64,000 nt of DNA from Lumbricus terrestris (GCA_949752735.1 OX457043.1:37508605-37572604); one strand, 5' to 3'; positions 23,058 through 58,085 are shown, numbered from the stretch's first letter. Numbers and translations are program-made. The notes: a model not told the origin generated them from the letters alone.

Positions 23058-24237
23058 TTATACAGGGTGCGGCAAAATAAAGTAATCCCCTACGGTTTTT
23101 AGCCCATATCTTGGTCAGAAATAAGAATTTTGAAATGAGATTTTTCAGGCTTAAAGACAATTTATATTTACACACCATGGCCAAATTTCATGACAATATT
23201 TCAAACACAACAAAAGGTACACCACTTTTAGTGAGGCCAACCCCCGTTTTTTGACGATTCAAAAACGAAACGCAGAAAAATTAGGTTTTTTGCCAATATC
23301 ATGGCCAGAAGTAAGAATTTCGAAATTAAATTTTCCAGGCTCAAAGACAATTGATATTTAAACAAGATGCTAAGATTTCATCAAAATATTTCAAACAGAA
23401 CAAAAGTTATACCACTTTAGTGAGGCCACCCACCGATTTTGACGATTCAAAAAAGAAACGCAACAAAAAGTAACAAAACACGATTCTATTAAGTCTCATC
23501 TCAAATAACTATTGTCAAATGAACTTGGTAGTGCTTAACAACTTGTGTTCAATGTGCCCACCACCCGTGCCAAAACTTCTTTTGAGTCTCTTTGCAAAGT
23601 TCTTGACGGACCTGTTGTTTAATCTGATAGATTCCTTATTTACCAATTTGATTGCCATCTTGCTAAGTGACTTCTCAGTGACGCGAAGCTATACTGGTAC
23701 CCTGTTTCTCTTTTAAATAGTAATAATAATGATCATCTGGCAATATCGAGGTTATTTGAAACCAATTATTTTTTGAAATGAGAGAAAAAATCGTGTTTTT
23801 TTACTTTTTTTTGTTGCGTTTCGTTTTTGAATCGTCAAAAACGGTGGGTAACCTCTCTAAAAGTGGTATAACTTCTGTTCTGGTCGAAATATTTTGATGA
23901 AATCTGACCACCATGTGCACATATGAATTATCTTTAAGCCTGCAGAATTTCATTTCGATATTCTTACTTTTGGCCAAGATATTGGCCAGAATAATTAAAT
24001 TGTTTTTTTGTTACTTTTTGTTGTGTCGCGTTTTTGAATCGTCAAAAAACGGTGGGTAGCCTCACTAAAAGTGATATAACTTTTGTTCTGTTTGAAATAT
24101 TTTTTAGTAATTTGACCATTGTACGTAAATATGAATTGCCTTTAAGACTGTAAAGTTCCATTTAAAAATTCGTATGCTTGACCAAGATATGGGCTAAAAA
24201 CCGTAGGGGATTACTTTATCTTGCCGCACCCTGTATT
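23058..24237. mobile_element. Tc1/mariner-like long inverted-repeat element (non-autonomous)
   Basis: Ends TA-CAGGGTGCGGCAA and its inverse TTGCCGCACCCTG-TA. The first 45 or so bases of each end match the other end inverted (including AGTAATCCCCTACGGTTTTT). Each arm is built from direct sub-repeats of roughly 190-220 bases that share TGACGATTCAAAAACGAAACG and a CCAATATC-TGGCCA-AAGTAAGAAT phrase. The middle carries a block also seen at 13.7 kb and 55.8 kb. A TA target duplication and CAGGGTG ends suggest Tc1/mariner mobilisation. No transposase was found. Confidence 0.8.
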
Positions 24238-24711
24238 ACACAATTCAAATGTCTTTCGAATTGTTCCAATCAAAATGATTGTCACCACGGAAGCCAGAGT
24301 ACGTAACTTTGAATCGCTGCACCGTTTCACAAGTCACTCAGATGCAACGAGAGACGTGCCGACAAGTCATTCCCACAGTTGTATAAACTTGAAATAGTTG
24401 CCGGCTTCGCAAAATAACCATTTCTCACAACTTTCACCAGTTATTTCTGACGTATTCGTCTCCCTTTTCAATTTTAGCCGTTGCGTTGATTTTGACGCTT
24501 TCTATTGGTTGCGTATCGTAAATGTTTACTTGGACATAACTTCCATGTCAACATTGTCATGACGTCGCCTCGCTCGTACGCTAAATACTTGGGTTTCTAG
24601 TGATTATTCACTGCTGAACAATTACCAGCATCGAAACTGCACCAAAACCTTGTAAATCCGTTAACTAAAACTTTTCTATCCAGTTTACACGTCCAAATAA
24701 ATATATTTGGG
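24238..24711. other. No recognisable feature
   Basis: Short frames only, no repeat seen. Confidence 0.4.
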
Positions 24712-24729
24712 GGGGGGGCCCGATAGCTT

Positions 24730-25342
24730 ATTAGCATTCTCTAGGCAATTTCGTAAGCCGGCTATAGAGGAATACAATGGTTACATTGTGGAAGACGCGA
24801 AGACCATATAGGGGGAGAAGGTTGTGGAGTACAATTTCTGACCATCCCATTCTAAACTGTCAACAACACGTGCGCGTCGGCAGGCTCTCACGATTTTACA
24901 CGAATTGCAATGTAAAACGTTTCAAATTTCTTACAAATAATTACCCTACGTATGGAGGAACATTTCGACAGGTAATTATGTGTCACTTTACGGCTCTTTA
25001 TAGGTAAATTTAAGCATGGTGTCGTTCGCGCATAGGGTAAGGTTTCGCGTCGTGAGGGTCGGTTAGGGTTAGTTTAGGGTTAGTGTCGTCATTAGATTCT
25101 TCAGATTTTTGGGTCGTCAGGGTCGGTTAGGCTTAGTATTAGGGTTAGTGTCGTCATTAGATTCTTAAGATTTTTCCGTTGGTTCTTTAGCAGTTGTTGG
25201 TGAAGCTAATAGCCTACAGCTTCACCAATAACTGCTAACATCAACTACCTTCTCCCCCCCCCCCTATGGTCTTCGCTTCTTCCACAATGTAGTCATTCTA
25301 TTCCTCTAACCGGCTTACGAAATCGCCTAGAGAATGCTAATA
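24730..25342. mobile_element. Inverted-repeat (foldback/MITE-like) element
   Basis: About 95 bases at 24730-24825 (TTAGCATTCTCTAGGCAATT onward, through GAAGACCATA and a G-run) recur inverted at 25242-25342 with a few differences. The centre contains near-tandem GGTCGGTTAGGGTTAGT phrases at 25058-25085 and 25130-25150. No ORF of note. Confidence 0.75.
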
Positions 25343-25347
25343 TGCGG

Positions 25348-25585
25348 CCCGGTAGAGTAATGGTTAACACGCTGGCCATGAGTGCGAGAGGTAGTGAGTT
25401 CGAGCCCCCGTTGGGCGGATTTGCTTTGTAGGCTGCCATCGGCGCCGTGTAATTACAAAGATGTCTTTTCAGTTGGTAGTTAAGTTTAATTAAGATTACT
25501 GCATAACTTGCAAATGTAAAGCGCAGTGCGTTTGCAGGCGCTCAATTAAAGAAAAGATTATTATTATTATTTATTATTAATCCGC
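25348..25585 (+). mobile_element. tRNA-derived SINE, family 1
   Basis: The head GGCCCGGTAGAGTAATGGTTAA resembles an A box and GTGAGTTCGAGCCC is a good B box. A unique body follows and then a tail ending CGCTCAATTAAAGAAAAGAT plus an ATT run. Other copies: 37140-36950 (minus strand) and the 3' part at 54165-54300 (minus strand). The direct junction with the foldback element suggests one landed beside the other. Confidence 0.75.
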
Positions 25586-25799
25586 CAATTCAAAGTATTA
25601 CCCTGGAAACGCCATCTCAATTGTCTATCTTAACTCTTACCTATAATAAACGATTAAACATGTAATTTGATTAGTTTACTAGCAATAATTTGCTACAATT
25701 CCTATATCCATTCAATGTCGAATGTTTTGAAATGGCACAAAATCCTAAATCTAAAAATTAATATAAATATGTTCTTTTAATGACCAACAAGCTATGCTG

Positions 25800-26145
25800 C
25801 TTTATTATTTATATTTTAATACATTTAAATACGATAAAGCATTCTCGTTAAAAATGATTTCCTCGTTAGGTTGTCCGCCCTAGGAATGATTCGGTCATGT
25901 AGTCTTGGCCTCATGGAATAAGGCTTGGGCCTCAATGGTGGGAGGAGTGGGTTTAGCACATGTCCTAGATTAAGCAGGAGGGCAGCGTTGAACATGCCTT
26001 CCGCCGTTCTACACGGCTCCTCGAAGGTAAGATTGTCCTCAAGAAGATAGTACAATCGGATCAGACGACCCAATATGGCCTGCAGTCTATCGCGTTCCAG
26101 CTGCCCCGCAAACCCAACCATGCCGGGGCGCATTTAATGAATGTA
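25800..26145 (-). pseudogene. C-terminal end of a non-LTR retrotransposon RT protein
   Basis: A 102-codon minus-strand frame reads GFAGQLERDRLQAILGRLIR, then HVLNPLLPPL and RPRLHDRIIPRADNLTRKSF ending in LTRMLYR. This matches the usual C-terminus of CR1/L2-like RT ORFs (a GF-xx-ADRDRL block, then HVLxPLLP, then an RPRxHxxxLP-xxFxxRMLY block). The rest of the element is not present next to it. Confidence 0.7.
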
Positions 26146-26690
26146 CACATGGAAATTGATTAAATGGTGTCCCGCAACCAATCAGACAATGAGCTTGAAT
26201 TTGCCTAATGAATATTCATGTTAGGGTTCTAGCCATAAGTAAGAAATACGAATGAGCTTCGGAAGTTCATATTTTTTAGGAATAATTCGCTTCAAGAAGC
26301 ATATAACTCGGTATGCAAAGAGTTATCGTAATACATGCATGTAGGTGATATTTTGATCTAGTGATATTGCGCTTGTGCAAGTAAATTTGAAACAAAACGT
26401 GATTATTATGAACGAAGCGCTGTTAAGTCAGTAGAAACTTGATTTCTATTTTTAGAACGAAAAATCCGTGTCGGAAATTGGATCGTTTATTAAGGAACTT
26501 TATACAAGAAAATAGGATGTATAACGACAAAATTCTAAATTTTTAAAAAGCTTCTCAACTACATCTGTCTAACTCCGTCACTGGTTGCACTCGGCAAATA
26601 CCAGTCCCATGCCTGAATAAAGAAGGAGGGCGTCGCTAGTGAGCTTCGTTATCACACAGTGACGCTAAACTGCAAAATATCATCATAATA
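26146..26690. other. No recognisable feature
   Basis: AT-rich, short frames only. Confidence 0.4.
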
Positions 26691-26769
26691 TTACATATCT
26701 GCAGATTCTGTGAATAGAAACAGCTGAAACTAACTATCACCTTGATCATCCATCCTCAAAACAAAACTA

Positions 26770-27075
26770 CTCGATCTAAAATGGAAGCTGGATTAAGGTA
26801 CTTTTACATATATCCAGCTCCAATTTAGGGCAGGACATTTTCATCAATCCAGCTTCTACTTCAGGTATGAAAATACTTATTCCTGTTTTTTACTAGAACC
26901 GCTAAAGTTTTAACAAGACGATTTTAGTCAATCTAACTAAATCCGACTTCTATCTAAAATTGAAGCATTTCATCAATCCAACTTCTAGTTAGCAACGCGA
27001 TTATTTCGTGTAACCATCTTCAATTTTTACAAGCATTATTTTCATTAATGCAACTTCATTCAGGAAACGTTTTTC
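26770..27075. repeat. Degenerate minisatellite related to the 35-base repeat
   Basis: Loose repeats of ATCAATCCAGCTTCTA and CTAAAATTGAAG phrases, the same vocabulary as the arrays at 33.3-33.6 and 38.5-39.1 kb, but strongly diverged. Confidence 0.5.
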
Positions 27076-27519
27076 TGGGTAAGAGTATTTAAAGAATGAT
27101 TGATTGGTTATAACGGCACTTCTGCACAGAATTGTCATTTCGCACATTCGGCGAGTTTAACAAAAAATCACTGTTTACAACAGACTCCTGCTATTTACCG
27201 AACTAACGCAGCCCAATTGATTTAATGATTTAATTCAATACGCATTAGATGTTGAATATTCATAACGCAGTAAATGTCATTATTGATATGGCGACAGCTG
27301 ATTTGTAGCGGGTGTTCCTTGGATCAATTTCCATGTGTACTTTCATTAAATGCAGCCCGGAGAAAATCACGTGATAACTACGGAAGCCCGGAAGTGTGCA
27401 AACTAATTTTTCAATTTGTGCCAAAGTCACCCCGCGGGCCAAAGTCTTGTCTTTGTCCATGTCTCGCAGCCATGTACTATCGTAGGAAAGATTAGTGCTC
27501 TCACGAGCCTCTTTTTAGT

Positions 27520-27700
27520 ATCTAAACTTATGTAAGTTTGTCCTTCCATATCCTTTCCAGTCCAATCATTGCAGTTTTCCCTATCGCTGTACTTCGTTTA
27601 ATTTCTGGATCACACTTTCCCTCCTTTTCGATCAGCGATCCCAAGAATGTGAAGCCTTTTACCACCTCTATTTCCTCTCCATCTAATACATAATAACAAC
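27520..27700 (-). pseudogene. LINE reverse-transcriptase fragment
   Basis: The minus-strand frame contains LDGEEIEVVKGFTFLGSLIE and KCDPEIKRSTAIGKTAM, the stretch just after the active site in many RTE/CR1-like proteins. Only about 60 codons survive. Confidence 0.65.
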
Positions 27701-27779
27701 ACATAATTAACAAATAATAAACATAATTATTATGAGTGGTTTTAAGTTTTTCAGATAACATAGTTATTTTGTTTTTGTT

Positions 27780-28140
27780 GTTTGTATGTGCAGTTGTTAT
27801 AGCGCCCCTTCAAGCACTATACTCAGACGGACTGCAGAGCGGACACTGCATCGGAGTTTCACGCCGAAGTGCTGTGCAATTGCGAGTGAAGGACTGCCCA
27901 AAGTCCATACGCGGCGACTTGAGGTGGATTCGAACCTCGAACCTGTATATCGGTTTCTGCTGAAAATAAGATAGCCCCTCCAACTTCTGGCTTGGCAGAA
28001 AAAGGAGTGATCCAGCACTTAGGCTATAAGTGTTAAAGTATATATCGAACCCACTGCTGTAAAGCCGATCTGCGTGTCGTGCTATAGTGGTCCGTATTTC
28101 GTATAACCTGTACCTGTAATCATTCTGCGAATGTCATGGA
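27780..28140 (+). repeat. SINE-like repeat sharing its 3' half with the SINE at 28.4 kb
   Basis: Bases 27965-28140 (ATAGCCCCTCCAACTTCTGG onward) match 28540-28710 with about one change in ten. The 5' half differs. A 70-base part near 27880-27950 (GAGTGAAGGACTGCCC, GACTTGAGGTGGATTCGAA) recurs inverted at 30095-30165. Confidence 0.65.
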
Positions 28141-28364
28141 GATTAGACGTCTTAACGTTAACGATGTTTAAAAAAACTGACCCGTTCTGGCTTTATCCCA
28201 CTGATTTTCCGAGTTTTGACGCACTCTGGGCTTATTCTGCTCTTACCCTCTTAATACATTCCTCACTACCTCCTCCCTCCCCATAGGTTACTCCATGCAA
28301 TTGTCGACTTCATAGAGTTGACTTTTGTTTATGCTAAAAGCTTTATTATGAGAATGTTTTATGA

Positions 28365-28735
28365 CTTTTCCGTAGCTCAGCGGAGAGAGCGCTGGTCGAT
28401 TATCATTAACGGATAGTCATCCGCATGACCCGAGTTCAAGCCTCGCTCAGGGCATTAATTTATTAAAATTTCTGTTAGCTACCATTGGCGCTTTGCTGTT
28501 TTGTTGCTTAACTCAAGTTCTGCTAAAAAATAAATATAGCCCTTCCCACTTCTGGCTTAGCCGAACCAGAAAGTGATCCAGTACTTAGGCCGTTAGTGTT
28601 AAGTTACCGAACCCACTGTTGCAAAACCGACCTGCGTGTCGTGCTATAGTGGGCCGTATTTCGTATAACCTGTACATGTAGTCGTTCTGCGGTGTGTCAG
28701 ATTGAATCATTAAAAGAAAATATTATTATTATTTT
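28365..28735 (+). mobile_element. tRNA-derived SINE, family 2
   Basis: The tRNA-like head has TCCGTAGCTCAGCGGAGAGA (A box) and GACCCGAGTTCAAGCCTCG (B box). The body shares its 3' half with the repeat at 27.97 kb and the tail is an ATT run near 28720. The head would not fold into a clean tRNA (an insertion after GCTGGTCGATTATC), so I call it a SINE rather than a tRNA gene. Confidence 0.75.
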
Positions 28736-28740
28736 GCTTA

Positions 28741-29480
28741 AATATTTCTGTAATTTATTCTTGTACAAACTACAATGCGTTTGTTGATGGTCTAATGAAC
28801 AATATTCTGACTTCCGCTAACTGAATACTGACTTACTAGCAGCTTACTTAATGGCAGCCATTGAAAGCCTATTGATGATGCCAGAAACTTCTTCAGAATG
28901 AGATCTGTGCGCTTGATGTGATGTTTCTAGGTTACGCAGCGGAATGTTCAAAAGACATCTGTTATTGTTTTTATGGAATTCTCCTATGGCTGCCAACAAT
29001 AACATTAGTTGATATCACATCTTTTTGTCTCTTCGGAACGTTACCTATGTAAGACTGCACATGGATCTTCCGACCAAATGACTGTGAAATAGCCTACCTC
29101 TTTGCTTTAAAAGACCTTGCTCCTCTCCTCTTGGCCCCTGAGACCGACGTCGCAGTTCGAGTCGTTTGGCAATTATGCCAGGCGACCGCCCGGACTACTA
29201 TCGAATATGGCGTTGATTGCAAGTGGCGCAGAAACACGCTGTCGTATTTAAAACGCAAACGTTCCAAGCATAAAGAAGTCCGGTTAGTTTCCATGTTTTC
29301 GCAACAGTTTATTTTTGTACAAAGCTACGTGGAATATATTTTAAGAAACACTATTTACACTAGATTCGGATGTTAGCACAGTTTGGAAACAGCATGGGCA
29401 GAGAAATACTGATGTCAGCGGTATCGCTGACAGTATGGAAACAATATAACATGCAGGACATAATTTCCTGCCACATCGGA
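28741..29480. other. No recognisable feature
   Basis: Short overlapping frames on both strands near 29.1-29.3 kb with no recognised motif. Confidence 0.4.
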
Positions 29481-29481
29481 A

Positions 29482-29588
29482 GTTGGATATAGGAGATCTC
29501 TACTCATGACATCCAAATCAATCACTAGCATCGTACCGATGCTAGTGATTGATTTGGATGTCATGAGTAGAGATATCCTAGATCCAAC
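29482..29588. repeat. Long near-perfect hairpin
   Basis: Arms 29482-29533 and 29537-29588 (52 bases each) pair with two mismatches around a 3-base loop; the inner 36 base pairs are perfect. It lies about 1.3 kb beyond the junctophilin stop codon. Confidence 0.95.
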
Positions 29589-29639
29589 ATTCTATGTATC
29601 ATGTCACTGGGGAAGATTAGACGGGCAAACTGCAGGTTC

Positions 29640-30110
29640 TCGGAGTAAGCAAGATGGGATGGGTTAGCGGAAGACTGTAATGAATAGCTATATTATGCTC
29701 TTGAGGGCAGAAACACGAAAAGGAGCTGGGATTCTTCTGGACAATGAGGCATCCAGGGCACTGTTGAGCCAGTTATCGACAGTATAATGACGGCAAGAAT
29801 GGAAGCAAAATTTTCCAAAATCACTCTATTGCTCGACAAACATAGCAGATGAGGAAGAGAATGATAGATGAGTTACAGAGTGTTTTGGACGAAATTCCCA
29901 GGCACAACTTGAAAATCATGATGGGGCTTTTCAACGCGAAGGGTGGACCAGAAAGAGAAAAATGGGAGGAGACTATTTGAGGCGAAGCTGAGGAAGACAG
30001 AACCGATAATGGAGAAAGACTGTTAAGCACTTGCAGCACCCACAATCTGAACTCAAAAGAGTACACAAACTTACATGGGGTCACCCATCCGGAAGGATCG
30101 AATCCACCTC
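29640..30110 (+). pseudogene. LINE endonuclease fragment
   Basis: Frames give TRKGAGILLDNEASRALLS, then after frame changes ERMIDELQSVLDEIPRHNLK, IMMGLFNAKGGPEREKWEE and DNGERLLSTCSTHNLN. This is the endonuclease order of RTE-like LINEs; the usual GDFNAK is GLFNAK here. Its end is fused to the inverted SINE scrap at 30095-30165. From there to 30480 the sequence looks like degraded LINE with an ATGA-rich stretch. Confidence 0.7.
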
Positions 30111-30744
30111 AAGTCGTCGTGTAGGGACCCTGGGCAAGTCCTTCACTCGCAATTGCTCAGGGAATTAGCAGACAAACAACAGGAGACGAACAGAGAAAAG
30201 GACACAGTAGTAAAGAAAAGATGCTGACAAGGAAAAACAATCACATCATTCGAAGTTTGTTTCAAAGAACAACCGAGGCAGAGGAAGAAAGCACAAGAGG
30301 AGACTCAAGCTCTGCTCAGAGTAGTTAAAGATTTCTCGGGCAACGCAGGTTTTCGAACTCATGCAATAATAAAAGTGATGGACAAATAGTAGAAACGCAC
30401 GAAGAAGAAATTGGATGGAGTTAAAACCTCGAGAGTATACTGAAGTACCCAGCGATGAATGAATGAGTGAATGAATGTACGAGTTAATGTATTAATTAAT
30501 GACTGAGACTGAACGACTGAATGACAGAAATAATGAAGTTAATTGCATTCGAAATACCATGAATACTGTGAATGCAACAACTAAAAAGGTAAAATTGAGC
30601 TGCTGAGATTTCTTTATAAGTTAATGAACACTTTTACTCGGTGCACATTATTGAGGAGGAATTCATATTAGAGACAAAAGAGTTAGTGTGCAAATAAAAA
30701 ATTAAAAAATTAAATTGTTTTTAAGAAACTGCGCCAAAACCTCT

Positions 30745-30750
30745 TTTATT
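30745..30750 (-). promoter_or_regulatory. Candidate polyadenylation signal (AATAAA) of junctophilin
   Basis: First AATAAA-type hexamer on the minus strand after the stop codon, about 135 bases downstream. Position only; no transcript evidence. Confidence 0.25.
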
Positions 30751-30884
30751 GTTAAAAAAATTGAAAATGTTCCGGAAAACGTGCAGCAAAGTATGATAAA
30801 TAACAACTCGAAAAGATATAAATCACAGCAAATAACTAAACACTCTGACTGCTTTTGCATTTGCCCTTAGCATTCAGTTTGCTG

Positions 30885-54160
<23,276 letters not shown>

Positions 54161-54164
54161 AGTA

Positions 54165-54300
54165 ATTTTTCTTTAATTAAGCGCCTGCAAATGCACAACG
54201 CTGTACATGTACACGTTACATGAACAAGTTTTGTGTTAGAAGTTAAAATATCAATCTTGACTAGAACAGATAACCTAATTCACGACACTAATAGCAGCCT
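54165..54300 (-). mobile_element. SINE family 1, 3' part
   Basis: TTTCTTTAATTAAGCGCCTG, CAAATGCACAACGCTGTACATG is the inverse of the 3' end of the SINE at 25.5 kb. Confidence 0.6.
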
Positions 54301-54529
54301 TCCAATACGCTGATATCTATGCGCTCCCGGGCCCCAAAAAGCATGCCAAGAAAAGTAAATGAGACAAAGAGAAATATTAAACGATGCCAAATTATATATT
54401 TTTATATTCACTTGATTTTTAAACAGTCGCAATGGGCCAAACATACCAGTAGAACTTCGACTTGTCAGATTTTATTATTTAGCCTTTAGGTTTCATTTAT
54501 GTCCAGGCAATCTAACTCAAGTATACAGT

Positions 54530-54775
54530 GAATGGCGGCCATATTCCAAAATGGCCGACCGTAATTTGGAATTTTCAATATATCAGCTTCGAGTACACCT
54601 AGAAACGTCAACTGTGTGTCTAAACATACATAGTAAGGGGCGAGGGTTCCAACAGAGCCATTGCAAATGTTCCCAACGGCTCAAATGTCGACCATTTTCG
54701 AAAATGGCCGACCGAATTTTGGAATATTCAATACCTCAGCTTCCAGTAGGCAGTGTTGTCACTGAGGTTTCCGAA
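54530..54775. repeat. Degenerate tandem repeat of about 155 bases
   Basis: AAAATGGCCGACCGTAATTT followed by GGAATTTTCAATATATCAGC at 54549 recurs at 54703 with few changes. Confidence 0.75.
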
Positions 54776-55263
54776 ATAAACCCAGATTTCATTCCGAAAA
54801 CCCCCCAGAAAAACCCAGACTATTTATATAAGCAATTTTAGACCCCTTTGTTCAAATTAAGTTCGTTTTTCACTTGTTCGTATGAGGGTTAACAAAATAG
54901 TCGTCAAAAGAGTCGAATAAAATGTAATTACAACTTTAAAAATATCAATTGTTAAAGTTGTCAGAGACTCGGCATCCACACTGACAATAAGCTTAACTGA
55001 TATATTTGTGTGCGCATGCACAGCGGGTCGAGCCCACCAGAATTCTAAACACATAACACACATGGCTTTAAGTTTACGAAGTCTTAAAGTTTTCCGAGGT
55101 TTCTAGCCAAATTTTTCTAATACATCAACAATCCAAAGTTTTAACCACCTAGAACATTAATACTCGGCAACAACTAAGCCATTATACCAAAAGAGGATTG
55201 ACCTGACCTGCAATGTATATGCATGTCAATACGGCTTGACAAGGAGATTGGAGTGACCTGATC

Positions 55264-56335
55264 TACAGGGTGCTCCAAAAAAGACCCTAGGTTTTTTGCC
55301 AATATCTTGACTAAAAGTAAGAATTTTCAAATGAAATTATACGGGCTTATAGACAATTAATATTTATACATAATAGCCAGATTTCATCCAAATATTTCTG
55401 ACACAACAATCGTTACACCACTTTTAGTGAGGCCACCCACCATTTTTTGACGATTCAAAAACGTGACGCAACAAAAAGTAACAAAAATCAATCTAATTAT
55501 TCTGGCCATTATCTTGGCCCAAAGTAAGAATATCGAAATGAAATTATACAGGCTTAAAGACAATTCATACCTGCACATGGTGGTCAGATTCCATCAAAAT
55601 ATTTCAAAAAGAACAAAAGTTATACCACTCTTAGGGAGGTCACCCACCGTTTTTTGACTATTCAAAAACGAAACGCAAAAAAAAAATTAAATAAACCACG
55701 ATTTTTTTTTCATTTAAAATAATTGGTATCAAATAGCCTTGATAGTGCCAGATGATCATTATTGCTACTATTTAAAAAAGAAACAGGGTACCAGCGTAGC
55801 TGCGCGTCACTGAGAAGTCACTTAGCAAGATGACAATCAAATTGGTAAATATGGAATGTGTCAGATTAATCAACAGGTCCATCAAGAAGTTTGCAAAGAG
55901 TCTCAAAAGAAGTATTGTCACTGGTGGTACGGACATTGAACACAAGTTGCGAAGCACTACCAAGTTCATTTGACAACAGTAATGTTATTTGAGATGAGAC
56001 TTAATAAAATCGTGTTTTTGTTACTTTTTGTTGTGTTTCGTTTTTGAATCATCCAAAAACTATGGGTGGCCTCACTAAAAGTGGTATAACGTTTATCCTG
56101 TTTGAAATATTTTTATGAAAACTGAATACCATGTGCATGTATGAATTGTCTTTAAGCCTGTAAAATTTCATTTCGATATTCTTACTTTTGGCCAAGATAT
56201 TGGCAAAAAACCTAATTTTTTTGCGCTTCGTTTTTGAATCGTCAAAAAACGGTGAGTGACCTCACTAAAAGTTATGTAACTTTTGTTCCGTTTGAAATAT
56301 TTTGATGAAATCTGTTCAAGTTATAAATTATTTGT
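55264..56335. mobile_element. CAGGGTG inverted-repeat element, second copy
   Basis: Left end CAGGGTGCTCCAAAAAAGAC. Sub-repeats match those of the element at 23.1 kb, including TTTTGACGATTCAAAAACG, and so does the central block with AAGTCACTTAGCAAGATGAC. The right end has lost a clear terminal repeat. Frames on both strands (for example SVTRSYAGTLFLF, seen at both loci) are conserved because the DNA is repeated; I do not treat them as genes. Confidence 0.75.
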
Positions 56336-56639
56336 GAATTGACAACGTGAGACCTTGATTGTGGAGTTTAAAATTGAAATTAGTAGAAACAAGTATGTTT
56401 CAAATCCATTTTACATTGAATTTGACAGAATATTCATGTGTTGTAAATACAAAATGTCAGCTCAGCAAAATAAATACAGATTTTGGCAAAAAAAACAGAA
56501 GCCCAGATGAAGACAAAAAACCCAGATCTAGTGGAAAAAACCCAGCTGTGGCATCACTGCCAGTAGTACCGATCACAGAATTATACAACATCATCCATGT
56601 CATTCGCGGTCGCATAGGCCTCTACAGAGACGGACCAGT

Positions 56640-57000
56640 ACACTGTAGAGAACTTTAACACATTTGCACTGTCCCCTAAAACATTGTCAGCCATTTCTGA
56701 GCAGTTCACGACAGGCGCAAGACCCTTCGAGAAGTGTTGTCCACTTCATTTTCCAGCCATCTTCATTCATTTGCAGCAACTCCCATTGACCAAGACACAG
56801 TAGTTTAGGATCAGCTATGAGCAACTGTGCAAAAACGTGACCTGTTTTGTAGGCAGCTCTCTCTGTGCATGTGTTCGACCAGAGCAACTTGAGTTGGTGG
56901 AAAGCCATAATAGGTCTGTTTTTCTGTCCATACAGTTGGTTCCTTGCCTCGTTCACCTTCTCCTCACCACTGGCACAGTTGTACAGCAGAACTACCAAAC
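56640..57000 (-). pseudogene. C-terminal fragment of the invertebrate transposon-type ORF with Cys-rich end
   Basis: Minus-strand frame: NEARNQLYGQKNRP, AAYKTGHVFAQLLIADPKLL and WTTLLEGSCACRELLRNG, then after a stop FRGQCKCVK. This matches the last third of the same family as the relics at 41-43 kb (an ARKQLF-type start, AxxAGHxWGQ, W-T-LPEAxxAC-EL, then CKCxKAxLxC). Confidence 0.65.
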
Positions 57001-57124
57001 GCTCATTTACATCCAGCTGATCATAAACAGAGCCGGGAGTTGATACTAAGGTGCAGAAGGCGAGGTGACTTTGCTGAATGTCCCAGACAGTTCTTTCTCA
57101 GCGGCCAGCAGATGATGATACTGT

Positions 57125-57750
57125 GTCACATTATTTATTATTATTATTATTATTATTAAATAAATTTGTAACGCGCGCAATGTCACACCGAAATGTGAAT
57201 CTGAGGCGCGGATAGTCAGCCGCCAGAGGAAGATGCAATTAAAGATCCATATGCTTGAAAGCCAAAGAGAAATAGTAAGTTTTTAGCCGCTTTTTGAAGG
57301 AAGGAAGTGAAATTGAGTTCCGAAGAGAGAGCGGAAGCCGATTCCATTCCCTGGGTGCAGAGGCATGGAATGCACGCAAGCCCATAACTGCTTTGCATCG
57401 AGGTTCAGATAAAGACTTGTGCCCGATGAACGCAAGCAACGAGGAGGAATGTAAGGAGTTAGTAGTGACTGAAGGTAGGAAGGTGCGTTGGTGCTGAGAG
57501 ATTTGTAGGTCAGACATGCCAATTTGAATTTTATCCTGTACTGAACAGGAAGCCAATGCAATTGATGGAGTAGGACTGAGGAACTAGTTTGTATTGGGAC
57601 GCGCAGCACAACACGCGTTAAGGAGTATTGGATGTGTTGTAGCCTTCTGAGCTCAGTGACTGAGAGACCGACAAAAACGGCGTTAGCATAATCAAGGCGA
57701 GAGGAGACAAGAGAACAGGCAATGGTTTGAGACATATCCATAGTCAGGGC
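57125..57750 (-). mobile_element. CR1/L2-type LINE, short 5'-truncated copy
   Basis: The minus strand from 57750 matches 20570-21185 closely: MDMSQTIACSLVSSRLDYAN, LHWLPVQYRIKFKLACLTY and REWNRLPLSLRNSISLPSF, with a frameshift between. It ends in an ATT run near 57140. The truncation point lies inside the RT. Confidence 0.93.
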
Positions 57751-57954
57751 TGAATGTGTGTAGGCAGGGCAAGGCTACACAATTTTTGGACCAAGGGCAC
57801 GCACCATCTCATGGGCTGGAAGGTATCTGAAGTGTTTGTCCGAGGTAAAGTCAACCCACTGCAGCTCATCAATGCTGTATTTCTTCAAGCTGCCACCCTC
57901 ATATTCATTTCGTCTAACATGTACTTTAGGCACATGGGAGGCAGAGTAAAACTT

Positions 57955-58085
57955 GAGTGATAGGACGAAGTTTTAAATCAGGGACTTTACGCTGAGGTCC
58001 GTAACTTCTGAGAGTAGTGTCGAACGGCGCCGGTAGACTGTCCTACAAGTAATAGGTCTCTTCGGAGACGGGGTTACCCGCTACC
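57955..58085 (+). repeat. Direct repeat flanking the palindrome, left copy
   Basis: GGGACTTTACGCTGAGGTCC, GAACGGCGCCGGTAGA and TCCTACAAGTAATAGGTCTC are shared with 61955-62085. It contains TCTCTTCGGAGA, a small hairpin. Identity of the sequence is unknown. Confidence 0.8.

Noticed and set aside
23519..23716. A conserved 65-residue ORF also seen at 55969-55772
   Set aside because: Conserved because both loci are copies of one inverted-repeat element; stops in the flanks and no known domain.
28371..28450. A tRNA gene starting TCCGTAGCTCAGCGG
   Set aside because: Has A and B boxes, but the anticodon region is too long and the sequence continues into a SINE body with an ATT tail.
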